Origin: Gemmatimonadota bacterium
GTDB taxonomy: Bacteria > Gemmatimonadota > Gemmatimonadetes > Longimicrobiales > Gaopeijiaceae
Direction: 5' to 3'
DNA: 64,000 bases
Assembly: GCA_022822445.1 (NCBI GenBank)
Contig: JAJEBR010000097.1
Location: 1-64,000, forward strand
Part shown: one piece after another, positions 16,688 to 25,057 of the stretch
How positions within the stretch are numbered: position 1 is the first letter of the stretch
How the letters are laid out: each line of letters starts with the position of its first letter
The notes under the pieces: model-generated
What the model was told of the DNA's origin: nothing
Databases searched by the model: none
The model's input: the letters and a program-made list of their open reading frames with translations, nothing else
Position numbers and translations under genes: made by a program

Positions 16688-17223
16688 CCCCCGTCCCCCT
16701 TCCCCTCCGGCTGCGGCCTCCGCCCCAGGCGCCCTGCCAGCAGGATCATCACGCCCACCGCGGCCGCGAAGACCACCGTGGTCTCGCCCATCGTGTCGTA
16801 GCCGCGGTAGGAGGCCAGCACCGACGTCACCACGTTGGGGATCCCGATCTCGGGGTAGCTCTCCTCGATGTAGTGGTCGGCGACGTGGTGGTGAACCGGG
16901 TTGGCGGGATCGCCGAATCCGGGCATGTCCATCGTCCCCCAGACCAGCAGCCCGCCGGTGACCAGTACCACGATGAGGGGCAGCAGCGGGGTGTGGCCGG
17001 GTTTGCTCTCGTGGTGTCCGCAGAGCGCCAGCGCACCGAGGAAGAGGACGGTCGAGATCCCCGCGCCGACGGCCGCCTCGGTGAATGCCACATCGACCGC
17101 GTCCATCACGGTGAAGAGCCCCGCCGAAAGCAGCGAGTAGATCCCGGCGAGCATCACGACCGCAAACAGGTTGCGCACCCGCAGCAGCGCCAGCCCAGCG
17201 GCGGCCAGCAGCGTCAGCAGCAC
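16684..17223 (-). CDS. MbhD/MbhE-like subunit (detached C-terminal part of MrpA)
   Basis: This 179-residue protein has an N-terminal DUF4040/MbhD-like region (FAVVMLAGIYSLLSAGLFTV, DAVDVAFTEAAVGAGIST). A C-terminal MbhE-like region contains PNVVTSVLASYRGYDTMGET. In most Mrp systems these form the end of the large MrpA; here they are a separate gene. Start GTG 17223 lies 15 bases after the mnhG stop; a slightly earlier start is impossible without an unusual codon. The Glu in AFTEAAVG is a conserved ion-path residue. Confidence 0.85.
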   Translation of the reverse strand: MLLTLLAAAGLALLRVRNLFAVVMLAGIYSLLSAGLFTVMDAVDVAFTEAAVGAGISTVLFLGALALCGHHESKPGHTPLLPLIVVLVTGGLLVWGTMDMPGFGDPANPVHHHVADHYIEESYPEIGIPNVVTSVLASYRGYDTMGETTVVFAAAVGVMILLAGRLGRRPQPEGKGDGG

Positions 17224-17237
17224 GATGTCGATGACGG

Positions 17238-17702
17238 TTACGATGACGCACCTCCCTGCTCTTCGCCGGACCGCCCGGTGCCGGACCCGTCCCCGGGCGG
17301 AGTCACCGGGCGCGCGCCTCCAGGTTCTTCCCCGGATCCGCCAGGCGGCGACACACCCCCGGATTGCTCCCCGGATTGCTCCCCGGCCAGCGTGAACGGC
17401 CGCACTCCTCCGGAGAGCGCCGCCTTGGCCGTCGCGTGCGTCGCGATCGGGCTGGTGAACCAGAGGAATCCCAGGATGAGGAGAAGGCGCACCGGCACCG
17501 CCACCAGCTGGTCCCCCGCCGACAGGGCGTGGACGAGGAGCCCGGCCAGGATCAGGCCCGCCCCCATGGTGTCGGTCATGCCCGCGGCGTGCATGCGCGT
17601 GAAGACGTCCGGGAGCCGGACCATCCCCAGCGCCCCGGTCAGGAGGAAGAACGTGCCGGCCATCAGCAGCGCCCAGGTCAGCACGGTGAGGGCCATGTCC
17701 AT
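17238..17702 (-). CDS. mnhG: Na+/H+ antiporter subunit G (MnhG) with a low-complexity tail
   Basis: This 154-residue protein is a normal MrpG for its first ~105 residues: FFLLTGALGMVRLPDVFTRM then HAAGMTDTMGAGLILAG and FLWFTSPIATHATAKAA. A further ~50 residues of Gly/Ser/Glu/Pro-rich sequence follow, with a tandem GEQSGEQSGG (12-bp DNA repeat) and no family counterpart. Start ATG 17702 shares one base with the mnhF stop (TGATG). Confidence 0.9.
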   Translation of the reverse strand: MDMALTVLTWALLMAGTFFLLTGALGMVRLPDVFTRMHAAGMTDTMGAGLILAGLLVHALSAGDQLVAVPVRLLLILGFLWFTSPIATHATAKAALSGGVRPFTLAGEQSGEQSGGVSPPGGSGEEPGGARPVTPPGDGSGTGRSGEEQGGASS

Positions 17703-17989
17703 CAGTTCGCCTCGCGGCCGTCCGGACGGGAGGGTGCGCCCAGGTCGCCGTACTCGATGTACTTCAGCACTGCGATCGTCCCGATGAAGTTGATCAGCGC
17801 GTATGCGATCGCGAGGTCCAGGAAGTCGGGGCGCCCGCTGAGGAAGCCGAGCACGGCGATCAGCACCACCGTCTTGGTACCGATGTTGTTCAGCGCCAGC
17901 ACCCGGTCGTATGCCGTGGGGCCGAGCAGGGCGCGGCACATCGCCAGCCCCATCGCCACCAGCAGCGCGGCGGCAGTGACCGCGAACAT
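17702..17989 (-). CDS. mnhF: Na+/H+ antiporter subunit F (MnhF)
   Basis: This 95-residue protein has three helices and the MrpF signature CRALLGPTAYDRVLALNNIG followed by TKTVVLIAVLGF and AIAYALINFIGTIAVLKYIE. It joins subunits E and G in the small-subunit half of the complex. It overlaps mnhE upstream and mnhG downstream by one base each (TGATG). Confidence 0.93.
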   Translation of the reverse strand: MFAVTAAALLVAMGLAMCRALLGPTAYDRVLALNNIGTKTVVLIAVLGFLSGRPDFLDLAIAYALINFIGTIAVLKYIEYGDLGAPSRPDGREAN

Positions 17990-18471
17990 CACCTCGGGTC
18001 CTTCCCTTCCAGCACCGCAACCCGCCGGTTCATGTCGTTCTCCTCGGAACCGTCGATCTCCGACTGCACGATCGCGTGCACTTCCATGTCGTCGCCGGTG
18101 ACGCCCGTCGTCACCGTTCCCGGCGTCAGCGTGATCGAATTCGCGTAGATGAAGCGGCCGAGGTCGGTAGCCTGCGAGGCCCGGAAGTGGACGATCGACG
18201 GATCGACACGGATGCGCGGCGACAGGATGATCCGCGCGACCCGCACATTCGACCTGAAGACCTCCCACACCAGCCAGGGCACATACCCGACGGCACGTCC
18301 GATGAGGTGCACGGGCAGGGACTCGCGGTCGACAATGCCCATGCGCACGGACACCCATACCGCGACCGTGCAGGTGACGAGGCCGAAGATGACGAAGAGT
18401 GTCTCGAAGTGCCCCGATAGCAGCAACCAGACGGCGAAGAGGATGCCCCACAGCCAGAGTGCCCGGTTCAA
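17989..18471 (-). CDS. mnhE: Na+/H+ antiporter subunit E (MnhE)
   Basis: This 160-residue protein has N-terminal helices (ALWLWGILFAVWLLLSGHFE) and the cytoplasmic MrpE domain with FIYANSITLTPGTVTTGVTG and MEVHAIVQSEIDG. It is the first gene of the ten-gene operon, 60 bases after the lptE stop and in the same direction, so read-through from lptE is possible. The gene order E-F-G-(A C-term)-B-C-D plus two further antiporter-like genes differs from the A-to-G order of classical mrp operons. Confidence 0.92.
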   Translation of the reverse strand: MNRALWLWGILFAVWLLLSGHFETLFVIFGLVTCTVAVWVSVRMGIVDRESLPVHLIGRAVGYVPWLVWEVFRSNVRVARIILSPRIRVDPSIVHFRASQATDLGRFIYANSITLTPGTVTTGVTGDDMEVHAIVQSEIDGSEENDMNRRVAVLEGKDPR

Positions 18472-18531
18472 GTCATCGCGCTCCGTTGGCGGGGTTGGGG
18501 GTGATCTCGTCGGATCCTGCCGGGAGCGAAT

Positions 18532-19176
18532 CTACCAGTTGGACTGGGCCCCGTCCACTATCTCCTGCACGCACAGCTCGATCGCTTCCGCCCGCCCCAC
18601 CTCCTCGGTCTCGCTCGCCTCCAGGTACTGGCCCGTGCTGCGCAGCTGCTGTTCCCAGAGGATCGTGTAGTTCTCGCGGTCGAGGATCTGCGCCTCCACC
18701 CTCAGCTCCACCTGGCGCTGCAGCACCTGCACCGTTTCGGCCTGCTGCCCCCTGCGGTAGAGCGGCGCCCGCAGTTCGTAGCCCTGGATCGTCCCGGAGA
18801 CGACGGCGTCGGCGGTCTCCTCGCCGGCCACGGTCAGCCCCAGCGCCCGCGGCAGGTCCCGCAGGAGCGCTTCGTGGAGCTCCTGCGTGAGTTCGAAGCG
18901 GTTGGTGTCGTTCTCGAAGGGCAGGATGGCGATGGTGCGGACGTGCGGCGGCATGCCCGCGCCCGCCGTGAAGGAGTAATTGCAGCCACCGGCGGCCAGT
19001 GCGACCAGTAGACCCTGGATGACCCCTCTTGACCACCGGAACCGGCGAGCCGACGCGCCGCCGGGGCCCCTTGCGAGCCGAACAGCGTGGTTCGACCGTA
19101 AGGCGCCGCCTCGGCTACGGCTGGTTCGGATACCAGATGTCGGGCGGGAACGCGTCCACATGGTCCACGGATTCAA
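18532..19176 (-). CDS. lptE: LPS assembly lipoprotein LptE-like
   Basis: A lipoprotein signal (RWSRGVIQGLLVALAAGGC) places the lipidated Cys just before NYSFTAGAG. The mature part has HVRTIAILPFENDTNRFELT, ALLRDLPRALGLTVAGEETA and VVSGTIQGYELRAP, the pattern of LptE, which plugs the LptD barrel in the outer membrane. The start is unclear: no ATG, GTG or TTG is in frame close to the signal. ATG 19176 is used here although it overlaps the upstream gene by 62 bases and adds a basic extension; the biological start may be a rare codon nearer 19030. Confidence 0.8.
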   Translation of the reverse strand: MNPWTMWTRSRPTSGIRTSRSRGGALRSNHAVRLARGPGGASARRFRWSRGVIQGLLVALAAGGCNYSFTAGAGMPPHVRTIAILPFENDTNRFELTQELHEALLRDLPRALGLTVAGEETADAVVSGTIQGYELRAPLYRRGQQAETVQVLQRQVELRVEAQILDRENYTILWEQQLRSTGQYLEASETEEVGRAEAIELCVQEIVDGAQSNW

Positions 19177-19831
19177 GGGTGATTCTCAGCTCTCTGAAGT
19201 CTGGCAGGTGACGATAGGTTGCCTCGCGCGGGAAGATGGTATCGCCTTCCCGCTCCGAGATGAAGACGACCTCCACGACCGATCCCCGCTCGAGGCGCTC
19301 CGCGTGCACGACAGCCCGGTCGCGCAACTCGAAGCGCACCTGCTCAAGGGTCGGCAGGGCATAGTCGAGCTCCATTGTACCGCTGGAGAGGCGTCCCCGC
19401 ACCAACGCCGCCCCGGCACCCGGACGGAAGACGCCGAAAACCGCCCACATCAGCGGCGGCGGAGGCACGAGCTCGGTGGAAAGGCTGGGAGGGGTCCTCA
19501 GTTCGTCCTCGACCAGCGCCGCGCTCGCCACGGTCTCCCCGTTGTCCAGGAAGAGATCCAGCCGCGCCCGGTACGGTGGTTCCACTCGCGCTACACCGGT
19601 TCCCTGGCGGCGAAAGCCGTCCTCCTGCGCGCGCCAGCGGAAGACGAGCCGGCTGGGATGCGCAACCCTCGTGGTGTACTCGATCAGCAGTGCTTCGGCG
19701 CGGAGATCGGTCCGGGGGGGAGCCGGGGTCACGGGCTCCGGCGGCGGCGGCGCCCCGCAAGCCGACGCCAGCAGTCCACCCAACAGGATCCCTACCCTAT
19801 CCAGCCGCGTTCCGGTACTTTCGGCTGTCAT
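19115..19831 (-). CDS. Envelope lipoprotein, possibly LolB-like
   Basis: This 238-residue protein has a lipobox LLASAC near residues 20-25 and a Pro-rich linker (GAPPPPEPVTPAPP). The mature domain is of beta-strand character (LVFRWRAQEDGFRRQGTGVA, then YRARLDLFLDNGETVASAAL), resembling LolA/LolB-type lipoprotein carriers. Family assignment is tentative. Start ATG 19831 shares the CATG tetranucleotide with the divergent lpxH start at 19830, so the two start codons overlap. Its 3' end overlaps the reading frame of the LptE-like gene, so the two are probably co-expressed in outer-membrane assembly. Confidence 0.65.
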   Translation of the reverse strand: MTAESTGTRLDRVGILLGGLLASACGAPPPPEPVTPAPPRTDLRAEALLIEYTTRVAHPSRLVFRWRAQEDGFRRQGTGVARVEPPYRARLDLFLDNGETVASAALVEDELRTPPSLSTELVPPPPLMWAVFGVFRPGAGAALVRGRLSSGTMELDYALPTLEQVRFELRDRAVVHAERLERGSVVEVVFISEREGDTIFPREATYRHLPDFRELRITLESVDHVDAFPPDIWYPNQP

Positions 19832-20570
19832 GCCTGCCAAGCCCGCCTTTCTTGTGTCCGATGTGCACCTCGGCGCGGTTCCGCCCGACACCGAAGAAGC
19901 ATTCCGGCGGTGGCTGCTCCACGTCAAGGAGTCCGGAAGCCGCCTGATCATCAACGGCGACCTCTTCGACTTCTGGTTCGAGTACCGCCACGTCGTGCTC
20001 GCCGAGCACGTGAGGGTGCTTGCCGCTCTCGCCGAACTCGTGGAAGCCGGCGTTCCGGTGCTCCTCATGGGCGGCAACCACGACTGGTGGGGGGGCAGCT
20101 TCCTCCGCGACCGGATCGGCCTGGAATTCCACCAGCAACCGGTCAGGATCGACCTTCACGGCAGGAGCATGCTCATCGCCCACGGCGACGGGCTGGGAAA
20201 GGGGGACCTTGGATACCTGTGCCTGCGCCTCTTCCTGCGCAACCCGGTCACACGATGGCTGTTCCGCTGGCTCCACCCCGACATCGGCGCCCGACTGGCC
20301 CGCCGGGTTTCCGGCACCCGGCGGGAGCTGAAGGCCGGCCCGGGACTGCAGAACGATGGCCGGTCGGGCTTCCTCGCGGCCTGGGCATCCGAAGTCCTGA
20401 CGGGGGACGACTCCATCCACATCGTGACCGCGGGACACACTCACGTGCCGATGGTACGCGAGGTGTTCCCCGGCCGCTTCTACGTCAACTCCGGGGATTG
20501 GCTGGCTCAGCGCAGCTACGTGACGATCGCGGAGTCGGGAGCGCCGGTGCTCCACGAGTGGGAGGGGTAG
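19830..20570 (+). CDS. lpxH: UDP-2,3-diacylglucosamine diphosphatase (LpxH-like)
   Basis: This 246-residue calcineurin-like phosphoesterase has the metal ligands in DVHLG, NGDLFDFWFEYR, GGNHDWWGG, AHGDGLGKGD and AGHTHVPM. LpxH hydrolyses UDP-2,3-diacylglucosamine to lipid X on the cytoplasmic face of the inner membrane, the fourth step of lipid A synthesis. The length agrees with the family. The start MPAKPAFLVSDVHLG aligns with the normal N-terminus, which makes the start-codon overlap with the divergent lipoprotein gene credible. Confidence 0.88.
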   Translation: MPAKPAFLVSDVHLGAVPPDTEEAFRRWLLHVKESGSRLIINGDLFDFWFEYRHVVLAEHVRVLAALAELVEAGVPVLLMGGNHDWWGGSFLRDRIGLEFHQQPVRIDLHGRSMLIAHGDGLGKGDLGYLCLRLFLRNPVTRWLFRWLHPDIGARLARRVSGTRRELKAGPGLQNDGRSGFLAAWASEVLTGDDSIHIVTAGHTHVPMVREVFPGRFYVNSGDWLAQRSYVTIAESGAPVLHEWEG

Positions 20571-20602
20571 CGGCGGACGGCGGACAGCGGGGCCGCGCGC
20601 GG

Positions 20603-21253
20603 TCACCATCGTCCCAGCGGCACGCGAACCGCGACCTCCACCGTCCCGGTCACCGGATCGCCCTCGACCGTGAGCGGTTCCGGGAAATCCTGCAGGTGCG
20701 TCGACACGAAGGCGTCCACGCCGGAGACCAGCAGGATGAAAATGCCGAGCGCGGCCCAATCCTCACGCTGTTCCACGCGGGCGTCGACGAGCCCGCGGAA
20801 GCGGATGATCTCGGGGTCGCGCTCGAGTTGGGCCTCGACGTTCTCGGGCTGGACCCCTTCGCGAAGCAGGCGGGCCGTGACCCGGTCCTCCCAGAGCGTC
20901 ACCTGGCGGCGGGCGGCCCCCAGGCGGCGGTGGCTCTTGTAGATCATCCAGGCGGTCAGCGACTCCCACCCGAAGTAGAACGCGCCCCGCGTGAGCGATC
21001 CGGTCTCCACATGTCCCCATCCGGGGATGATCGCGCTGCGCAGGAACGCCCCCGAGGGGGACAGGCCGGCGGGCATCGAGTCCGCGACCACGCTGTCGGG
21101 CACCGTGTTTCCGGCCTCCGCGACCTGGGCCCGTGCCGTTCCGGCGGCGCAGGGCAGCGCCGACAGGGCGGCGGCGCAGAGGACGGCGCGGCCCGGGATT
21201 CCCACCCTGGCCGCCCACGGACAAAACCCGCGCGGCATCCGGACGCTACGCAT
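20603..21253 (-). CDS. DUF5683-like secreted/membrane protein
   Basis: This 216-residue protein has a signal peptide (AVLCAAALSALPCAAGTARA). The motif SPSGAFLRSAIIPGWGHVET is followed by an amphipathic YFGWESLTAWMIYKSHRR, characteristic of DUF5683 and related envelope proteins of unknown function. A second hydrophobic stretch (LGIFILLVSGVDAFVS) follows a charged helical region. It starts at ATG 21253, overlapping the lipid-kinase stop by 8 bases, so the two are likely translated together. Confidence 0.65.
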   Translation of the reverse strand: MRSVRMPRGFCPWAARVGIPGRAVLCAAALSALPCAAGTARAQVAEAGNTVPDSVVADSMPAGLSPSGAFLRSAIIPGWGHVETGSLTRGAFYFGWESLTAWMIYKSHRRLGAARRQVTLWEDRVTARLLREGVQPENVEAQLERDPEIIRFRGLVDARVEQREDWAALGIFILLVSGVDAFVSTHLQDFPEPLTVEGDPVTGTVEVAVRVPLGRW

Positions 21254-22175
21254 TGGCCGGCACCATCACGGGAAGCGCCCGCGGCACGATGTTCACCCGA
21301 AGCTCGCGGGCCGGTTCGGGCGACAGCTCACCGTCGATCTCGAACCAGACCGGCTTCCCGTCCGTCCGTCCCAGCCGTGCCCCCTGGATGCGGCACATCG
21401 TCAGCGCCTTCGCGCCGCCGTGGGTCCCCCGGATGACCCTGGGCACGAGCGCCATGATCCGAAGCAGGTTCATGGCCGGCACATGAAGGAGGTCGAGTCT
21501 TCCGTCGGACGCGCGCGCCGCCGGGTTGACCTTGAAGCCGCCACCGATGGACGGACCGACCGTGATGACGGAGAGCGTGATCCGCCCCAGGAGGGTGCCG
21601 CCTGCGGGGCCGAGGTCGATGCGCACCTCCGGCGGACGGAAGGTGACGAGCGCGTACAGGAGCGCGGCCAGGTACTGGGCCAGCCCGGTCAGCCGCCCGA
21701 AGCGGGCGCGGCAGCGCAACACGTCGACATCCACCCCGACCCCGACCACGTTCACGAACACGCGTTCTCCGCTGTCCCACCGGACCCTTCCCACGTCGAA
21801 GTGCTTCACCGCGCCCTGCTCGAGCACCCGCGCGACCGCGGCGGCACTCCGTCCCGCGCCCACCATCCGGAAGAAGTCGTTGCCGGTCCCGGCCGGAAAG
21901 ACGCAAACCGGCGGCAGCCGTCCCGGTCGCCCGGCGAGGAGCCCGCCCGCCACCTCGTGCACGGTGCCGTCACCCCCGACCACCACGATCGCCCGCACAC
22001 CGGCCTCGCGCGCTTCGGCCGCCAGCTCGGCCGCATGTCCCGGACCCTCTGTATAGCGCGCCTCGCAGGGGAGCGAACGTGCGTCGAGTTCTTCCAGCAG
22101 CTCCACCGCCGCCCGGCGCCCGCGCCCTGCCGACGCTGCCGGATTGATGATTACGCGGACCGGTTCCGTATTCAT
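21246..22175 (-). CDS. Diacylglycerol/sphingosine-type lipid kinase (DagK/YegS family)
   Basis: This 309-residue protein has VRVIINPAASAGRGRRA, the nucleotide-binding VVVGGDGTVHEVAGGL and FPAGTGNDFFRMVG, and a C-terminal beta domain with WFEIDGELS. It phosphorylates a diacylglycerol or similar lipid at the inner membrane. I chose ATG 22175 (MNTEPVRVIINP) over 22193, as it fits the family N-terminus. The tRNA-Sec gene lies 51 bases upstream in the same direction. Confidence 0.88.
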   Translation of the reverse strand: MNTEPVRVIINPAASAGRGRRAAVELLEELDARSLPCEARYTEGPGHAAELAAEAREAGVRAIVVVGGDGTVHEVAGGLLAGRPGRLPPVCVFPAGTGNDFFRMVGAGRSAAAVARVLEQGAVKHFDVGRVRWDSGERVFVNVVGVGVDVDVLRCRARFGRLTGLAQYLAALLYALVTFRPPEVRIDLGPAGGTLLGRITLSVITVGPSIGGGFKVNPAARASDGRLDLLHVPAMNLLRIMALVPRVIRGTHGGAKALTMCRIQGARLGRTDGKPVWFEIDGELSPEPARELRVNIVPRALPVMVPANA

Positions 22176-22225
22176 CAGTAGAAGATAAGGCAATCGGGGG
22201 AGGTGGCGGGGGGCACAGCGGGCGG

Positions 22226-22322
22226 TGGCGGGGGCGTGTGGGAATCGAACCCACCCACCCGGGTCTTAACCGGGCGCACTGGTTTTGAAGACCAGACGGA
22301 ACACCAGTCCCGATCCGCCCCC
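22226..22322 (-). tRNA. selC: Selenocysteine tRNA (anticodon TCA)
   Basis: A 97-base tRNA-Sec. The anticodon stem-loop is CTGGT-CTTCAAA-ACCAG (TCA, reads UGA). The long 6-bp D-stem (CGGGAC/GTTCCG) is typical of tRNA-Sec. A long variable arm contains CCCGG-loop-CCGGG, the T-arm is GTGGG-TTCGATT-CCCAC, and the acceptor is GGGGGCG against CGCCCCC, with discriminator G and an encoded CCA. The eighth acceptor pair is a G-A mismatch. This shows that the organism can insert selenocysteine, and it supports reading the UGA at 59480 as sense. Confidence 0.95.
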
Positions 22323-22458
22323 CCTTGGCCCCGAGGCCAACCCGAAGCGCGGCGGCCAGCTCCCGCGAACCGCCACCACCCGATGTACGCACGGTGGCCC
22401 GGCGGCGCGAACCACTCCGCCCTCGCGCACATGCCGCCAACCAACGACCCGCGAGCGC

Positions 22459-23865
22459 CTACCCTTCCCCCTGCCGGCCGTCGGCGGAAACGTTGTCACC
22501 CCTGGCGCGCGCGTGCAACTCCTCCTCCGCCTTCCTCCGGCGCTGCTCCAGCAGGTCGAAGGTCCTGGCCAGCTCCGAACGCAGCACGGCGAAGCGGCGG
22601 CGCAGGTCCGGCCGTCCCTGGAGGCGCAGGAAGAGCGAGGCGTCCTCCCTGACCTCGTTGGCCAGCTCCACCCAGCGCAGCGTCGTATAGCCGGAAACCG
22701 GGGCGAGCGCGGCGGCCGTGAGCGCCAGCCAGAGACCGCCGACCAGGTAGCCGGCGAGAATCCACAGGGCCCAGGCCGCCACGACACCGCCGATCAGGGC
22801 GAGCAGCTTGTGGGTGGCGGTGATCTCGTAGTCGGGCCGGGTGCGGCGGACGACGAAGCGGGGGAAGCGGGCGACGGGGGCCCAGAGCAGGGCGCCCGCC
22901 AGTGCGAAGGGAAGCCCGACGAGGAGGAGGGTTCCCCTGGCCGCCACGTAGCGCGCTACCGGACCGAAGGTGAATCGAGATGGCACGTCCCCCTCGCCCG
23001 CCCGCAGTTGTTCGCTGAGCCTGGCATACTCGCCCACCTTGCGGCGCAGCTCGGCGAGCCCCTCGGGATCGGTCCGGCCCAGCCACTCCAGTCCGGCCGC
23101 GAAGCGCTGCAGACGGGGGAATCGGGTGCCGAGCCGCTCCCGCGCCCGCCACGGCACCTGGCGGCGCTGGCGGACATAGAGCTTTTCGGCGACATCCACC
23201 AGCACCCGGTCCCGCTGATCAGGCAGGTTCAGCGTCTGGCTCCTCAGTCCCATCTCGATCCGTGCCGTGAGCTCCTGCACCGCCACCACCGGGTCCTTCC
23301 GGTACTGCTCCTTCAGGTCCGCACAACGGAACGCCTCCCCGAACCGCACGGCGACCGCGGTGCGCGCGAGCTCCTTGCGCGAGTACGTGATCCCCACCGG
23401 CACGATCGTCAACCCCAGACGCCAACCGGCGCGCTCCTCGGCCTGCAGCGCGATCCGCGCGGCTCCGGTCCGCAGCGTGGCCAACTGTGCCTCGGAGTGG
23501 CTCTTCCCTTCCGGATAGATCTGGATCGCGCCGCCGCCCAGCAACAGGTCCACGACCGCGCGGAACATCTCCTCGTTGCGGTGCATGGCCTCCGGATCGT
23601 CCTGCCTCCGGTACACGGGGATGCCCCCCAGCGCGCGCAGCAACGGACCGAGAAGCCTGTGCTCGAAGAGGGGGGCGCGTCCGAGCGGGCGGGTAAGGCG
23701 TTCGCTGCAGCCGAATACGAGGAGCGGGTCGAGGAGGCTGTTGGGATGGTTGGCCGCAACCAGCAGGGGGCCGTCCGGGAGCGGGGGGCCGTGGCGGTCC
23801 ACGCGGTAGAACAGGGCCGCAGCCGCGCCTGCGACGCCCGTGATCAGCCTGGGGATCCGGTCCAA
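22459..23865 (-). CDS. PlsC-type 1-acyl-glycerol-3-phosphate acyltransferase family membrane protein
   Basis: This 468-residue protein starts with an acyltransferase domain: NHPNSLLDPLLVFG (NHxxxxD catalytic motif), GIPVYRRQDD and IYPEGKSHSE. A long helical segment follows, then three or four C-terminal membrane helices (LLLVGLPFALAGALLWAP, IGGVVAAWALWILAGYLVGG). It acylates a glycerophosphate-type lipid at the inner membrane; the exact acceptor is unknown. The start is TTG 23865: AAGGAG stands 8 bases before it, while the longer upstream reading overlaps deoC. It is divergent from deoC. Confidence 0.82.
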   Translation of the reverse strand: MDRIPRLITGVAGAAAALFYRVDRHGPPLPDGPLLVAANHPNSLLDPLLVFGCSERLTRPLGRAPLFEHRLLGPLLRALGGIPVYRRQDDPEAMHRNEEMFRAVVDLLLGGGAIQIYPEGKSHSEAQLATLRTGAARIALQAEERAGWRLGLTIVPVGITYSRKELARTAVAVRFGEAFRCADLKEQYRKDPVVAVQELTARIEMGLRSQTLNLPDQRDRVLVDVAEKLYVRQRRQVPWRARERLGTRFPRLQRFAAGLEWLGRTDPEGLAELRRKVGEYARLSEQLRAGEGDVPSRFTFGPVARYVAARGTLLLVGLPFALAGALLWAPVARFPRFVVRRTRPDYEITATHKLLALIGGVVAAWALWILAGYLVGGLWLALTAAALAPVSGYTTLRWVELANEVREDASLFLRLQGRPDLRRRFAVLRSELARTFDLLEQRRRKAEEELHARARGDNVSADGRQGEG

Positions 23866-24040
23866 TCCGCACTCTCCTTGTTCGCCACCGGGCGAATCCG
23901 CCTCGGCCGGCGCGCTTCGTCTTGTTGCCCGCAACGCGTTATCTTCGCCAATTCTGACGACAGTGCGCCACCCGGCACAACGGGGGCCCGCCGTCTGTTG
24001 GTGCCGCAAACCCGACCATCCCCGCAGCCAGGAAGACAGG

Positions 24041-25057
24041 ATGAGCCGAACGGTCGATCCCCGCAGCGCGCCTCCCGGCCAGCGGAGGTCGCTGGCAGGA
24101 GCGGCACCGCAGCAGCGCAACCCGGGGATGCCCCTCGACCTGCAGGCGGTCCGCGCGGTGCGGGTGAACCGGCCCGCCGCCGACGGCCGCGCCGCCACGC
24201 TGACCCGGCGGCGCTCGGTGAAGCAGGACTGGCAGGCCGGCTGGCTCCTGCGCGCGGTCACGATGATCGACCTCACCACCCTGGCCGGCGACGACACGCC
24301 GGGACGGGTGCAGCGACTCTGCGGAAAGGCGCGGAAGCCGGTGCGCCATGACCTTCTCGTCGCCCTCGGGGTGTCGCCCGGCGAGATCGCCGCGGCGGCC
24401 GTATGCGTCTACCACGGGCTGGTAGGGGGAGCGCGCGCGGCCCTGCGCGGCAGCGGCATCCCGGTGGCGGCGGTCTCCACGGGCTTTCCGGCGGGGCTGT
24501 CTCCGCTTGCCACCCGGATCCGCGAGATCGAGGAGTCGGTGGCCGCCGGTGCCGATGAGATCGACGTGGTCATCACGCGGGGCTGCGTGCTCGCGGGCGA
24601 CTGGGAGCGGCTCTACGACGAGGTCGCCGCCTTTCGCGAGGCCTGCGGAGACGCATCCGTGAAGGTGATCCTGGGCACCGGCGAACTCGGCACCCTGGCC
24701 AATGTGAAACGGGCCGCCCTGGTCGCGATGATGGCCGGAGCCGACTTCGTGAAAACCTCCACCGGCAAGGAAACGGTGAATGCGACGCTTCCGGTCGGGA
24801 TCGTGCTGGCCCGCGCCATCCGGGAGTACTTTCGCGGCACCGGCATCCGCATCGGGCTGAAGGCCGCCGGAGGACTGAAGACGGCGAAGGACGCACTGGC
24901 GTGGCTCATCCTGGTCAAGGAGGAGCTCGGCGACCGCTGGCTGGACCCGCACCTCTTCCGGATCGGCGCCAGCTCCCTCCTCGCGGACATCGAACGGCAG
25001 CTCGAGCACCACGCGACCGGGCGCTACTCCGCCTTCCACCGCCACCCGCTTGGATGA
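24041..25057 (+). CDS. deoC: Deoxyribose-phosphate aldolase
   Basis: This 338-residue class I aldolase cleaves 2-deoxyribose-5-phosphate to acetaldehyde and glyceraldehyde-3-phosphate. The motifs AVCVYHGLVGGARAAL, VAAVSTGFPAG, ADEIDVVITRG and GADFVKTSTGK (Schiff-base Lys) with IGLKAAGGLKT are present. The N-terminal ~80 residues exceed the bacterial short form and resemble the longer eukaryotic-type DeoC. Start ATG 24041 has AGGAAG upstream. Its stop overlaps the ALDH start by ATGA; an aldehyde dehydrogenase next to the acetaldehyde-producing step makes metabolic sense. Confidence 0.93.
   Translation: MSRTVDPRSAPPGQRRSLAGAAPQQRNPGMPLDLQAVRAVRVNRPAADGRAATLTRRRSVKQDWQAGWLLRAVTMIDLTTLAGDDTPGRVQRLCGKARKPVRHDLLVALGVSPGEIAAAAVCVYHGLVGGARAALRGSGIPVAAVSTGFPAGLSPLATRIREIEESVAAGADEIDVVITRGCVLAGDWERLYDEVAAFREACGDASVKVILGTGELGTLANVKRAALVAMMAGADFVKTSTGKETVNATLPVGIVLARAIREYFRGTGIRIGLKAAGGLKTAKDALAWLILVKEELGDRWLDPHLFRIGASSLLADIERQLEHHATGRYSAFHRHPLG

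Noticed and set aside
18980-21436. An 818-codon open frame on the + strand
   Set aside because: It is antisense to LptE, the lipoprotein, DUF5683 and part of the lipid kinase, and runs through lpxH in another frame; its composition is Arg/Pro-rich nonsense typical of GC-rich shadow frames.
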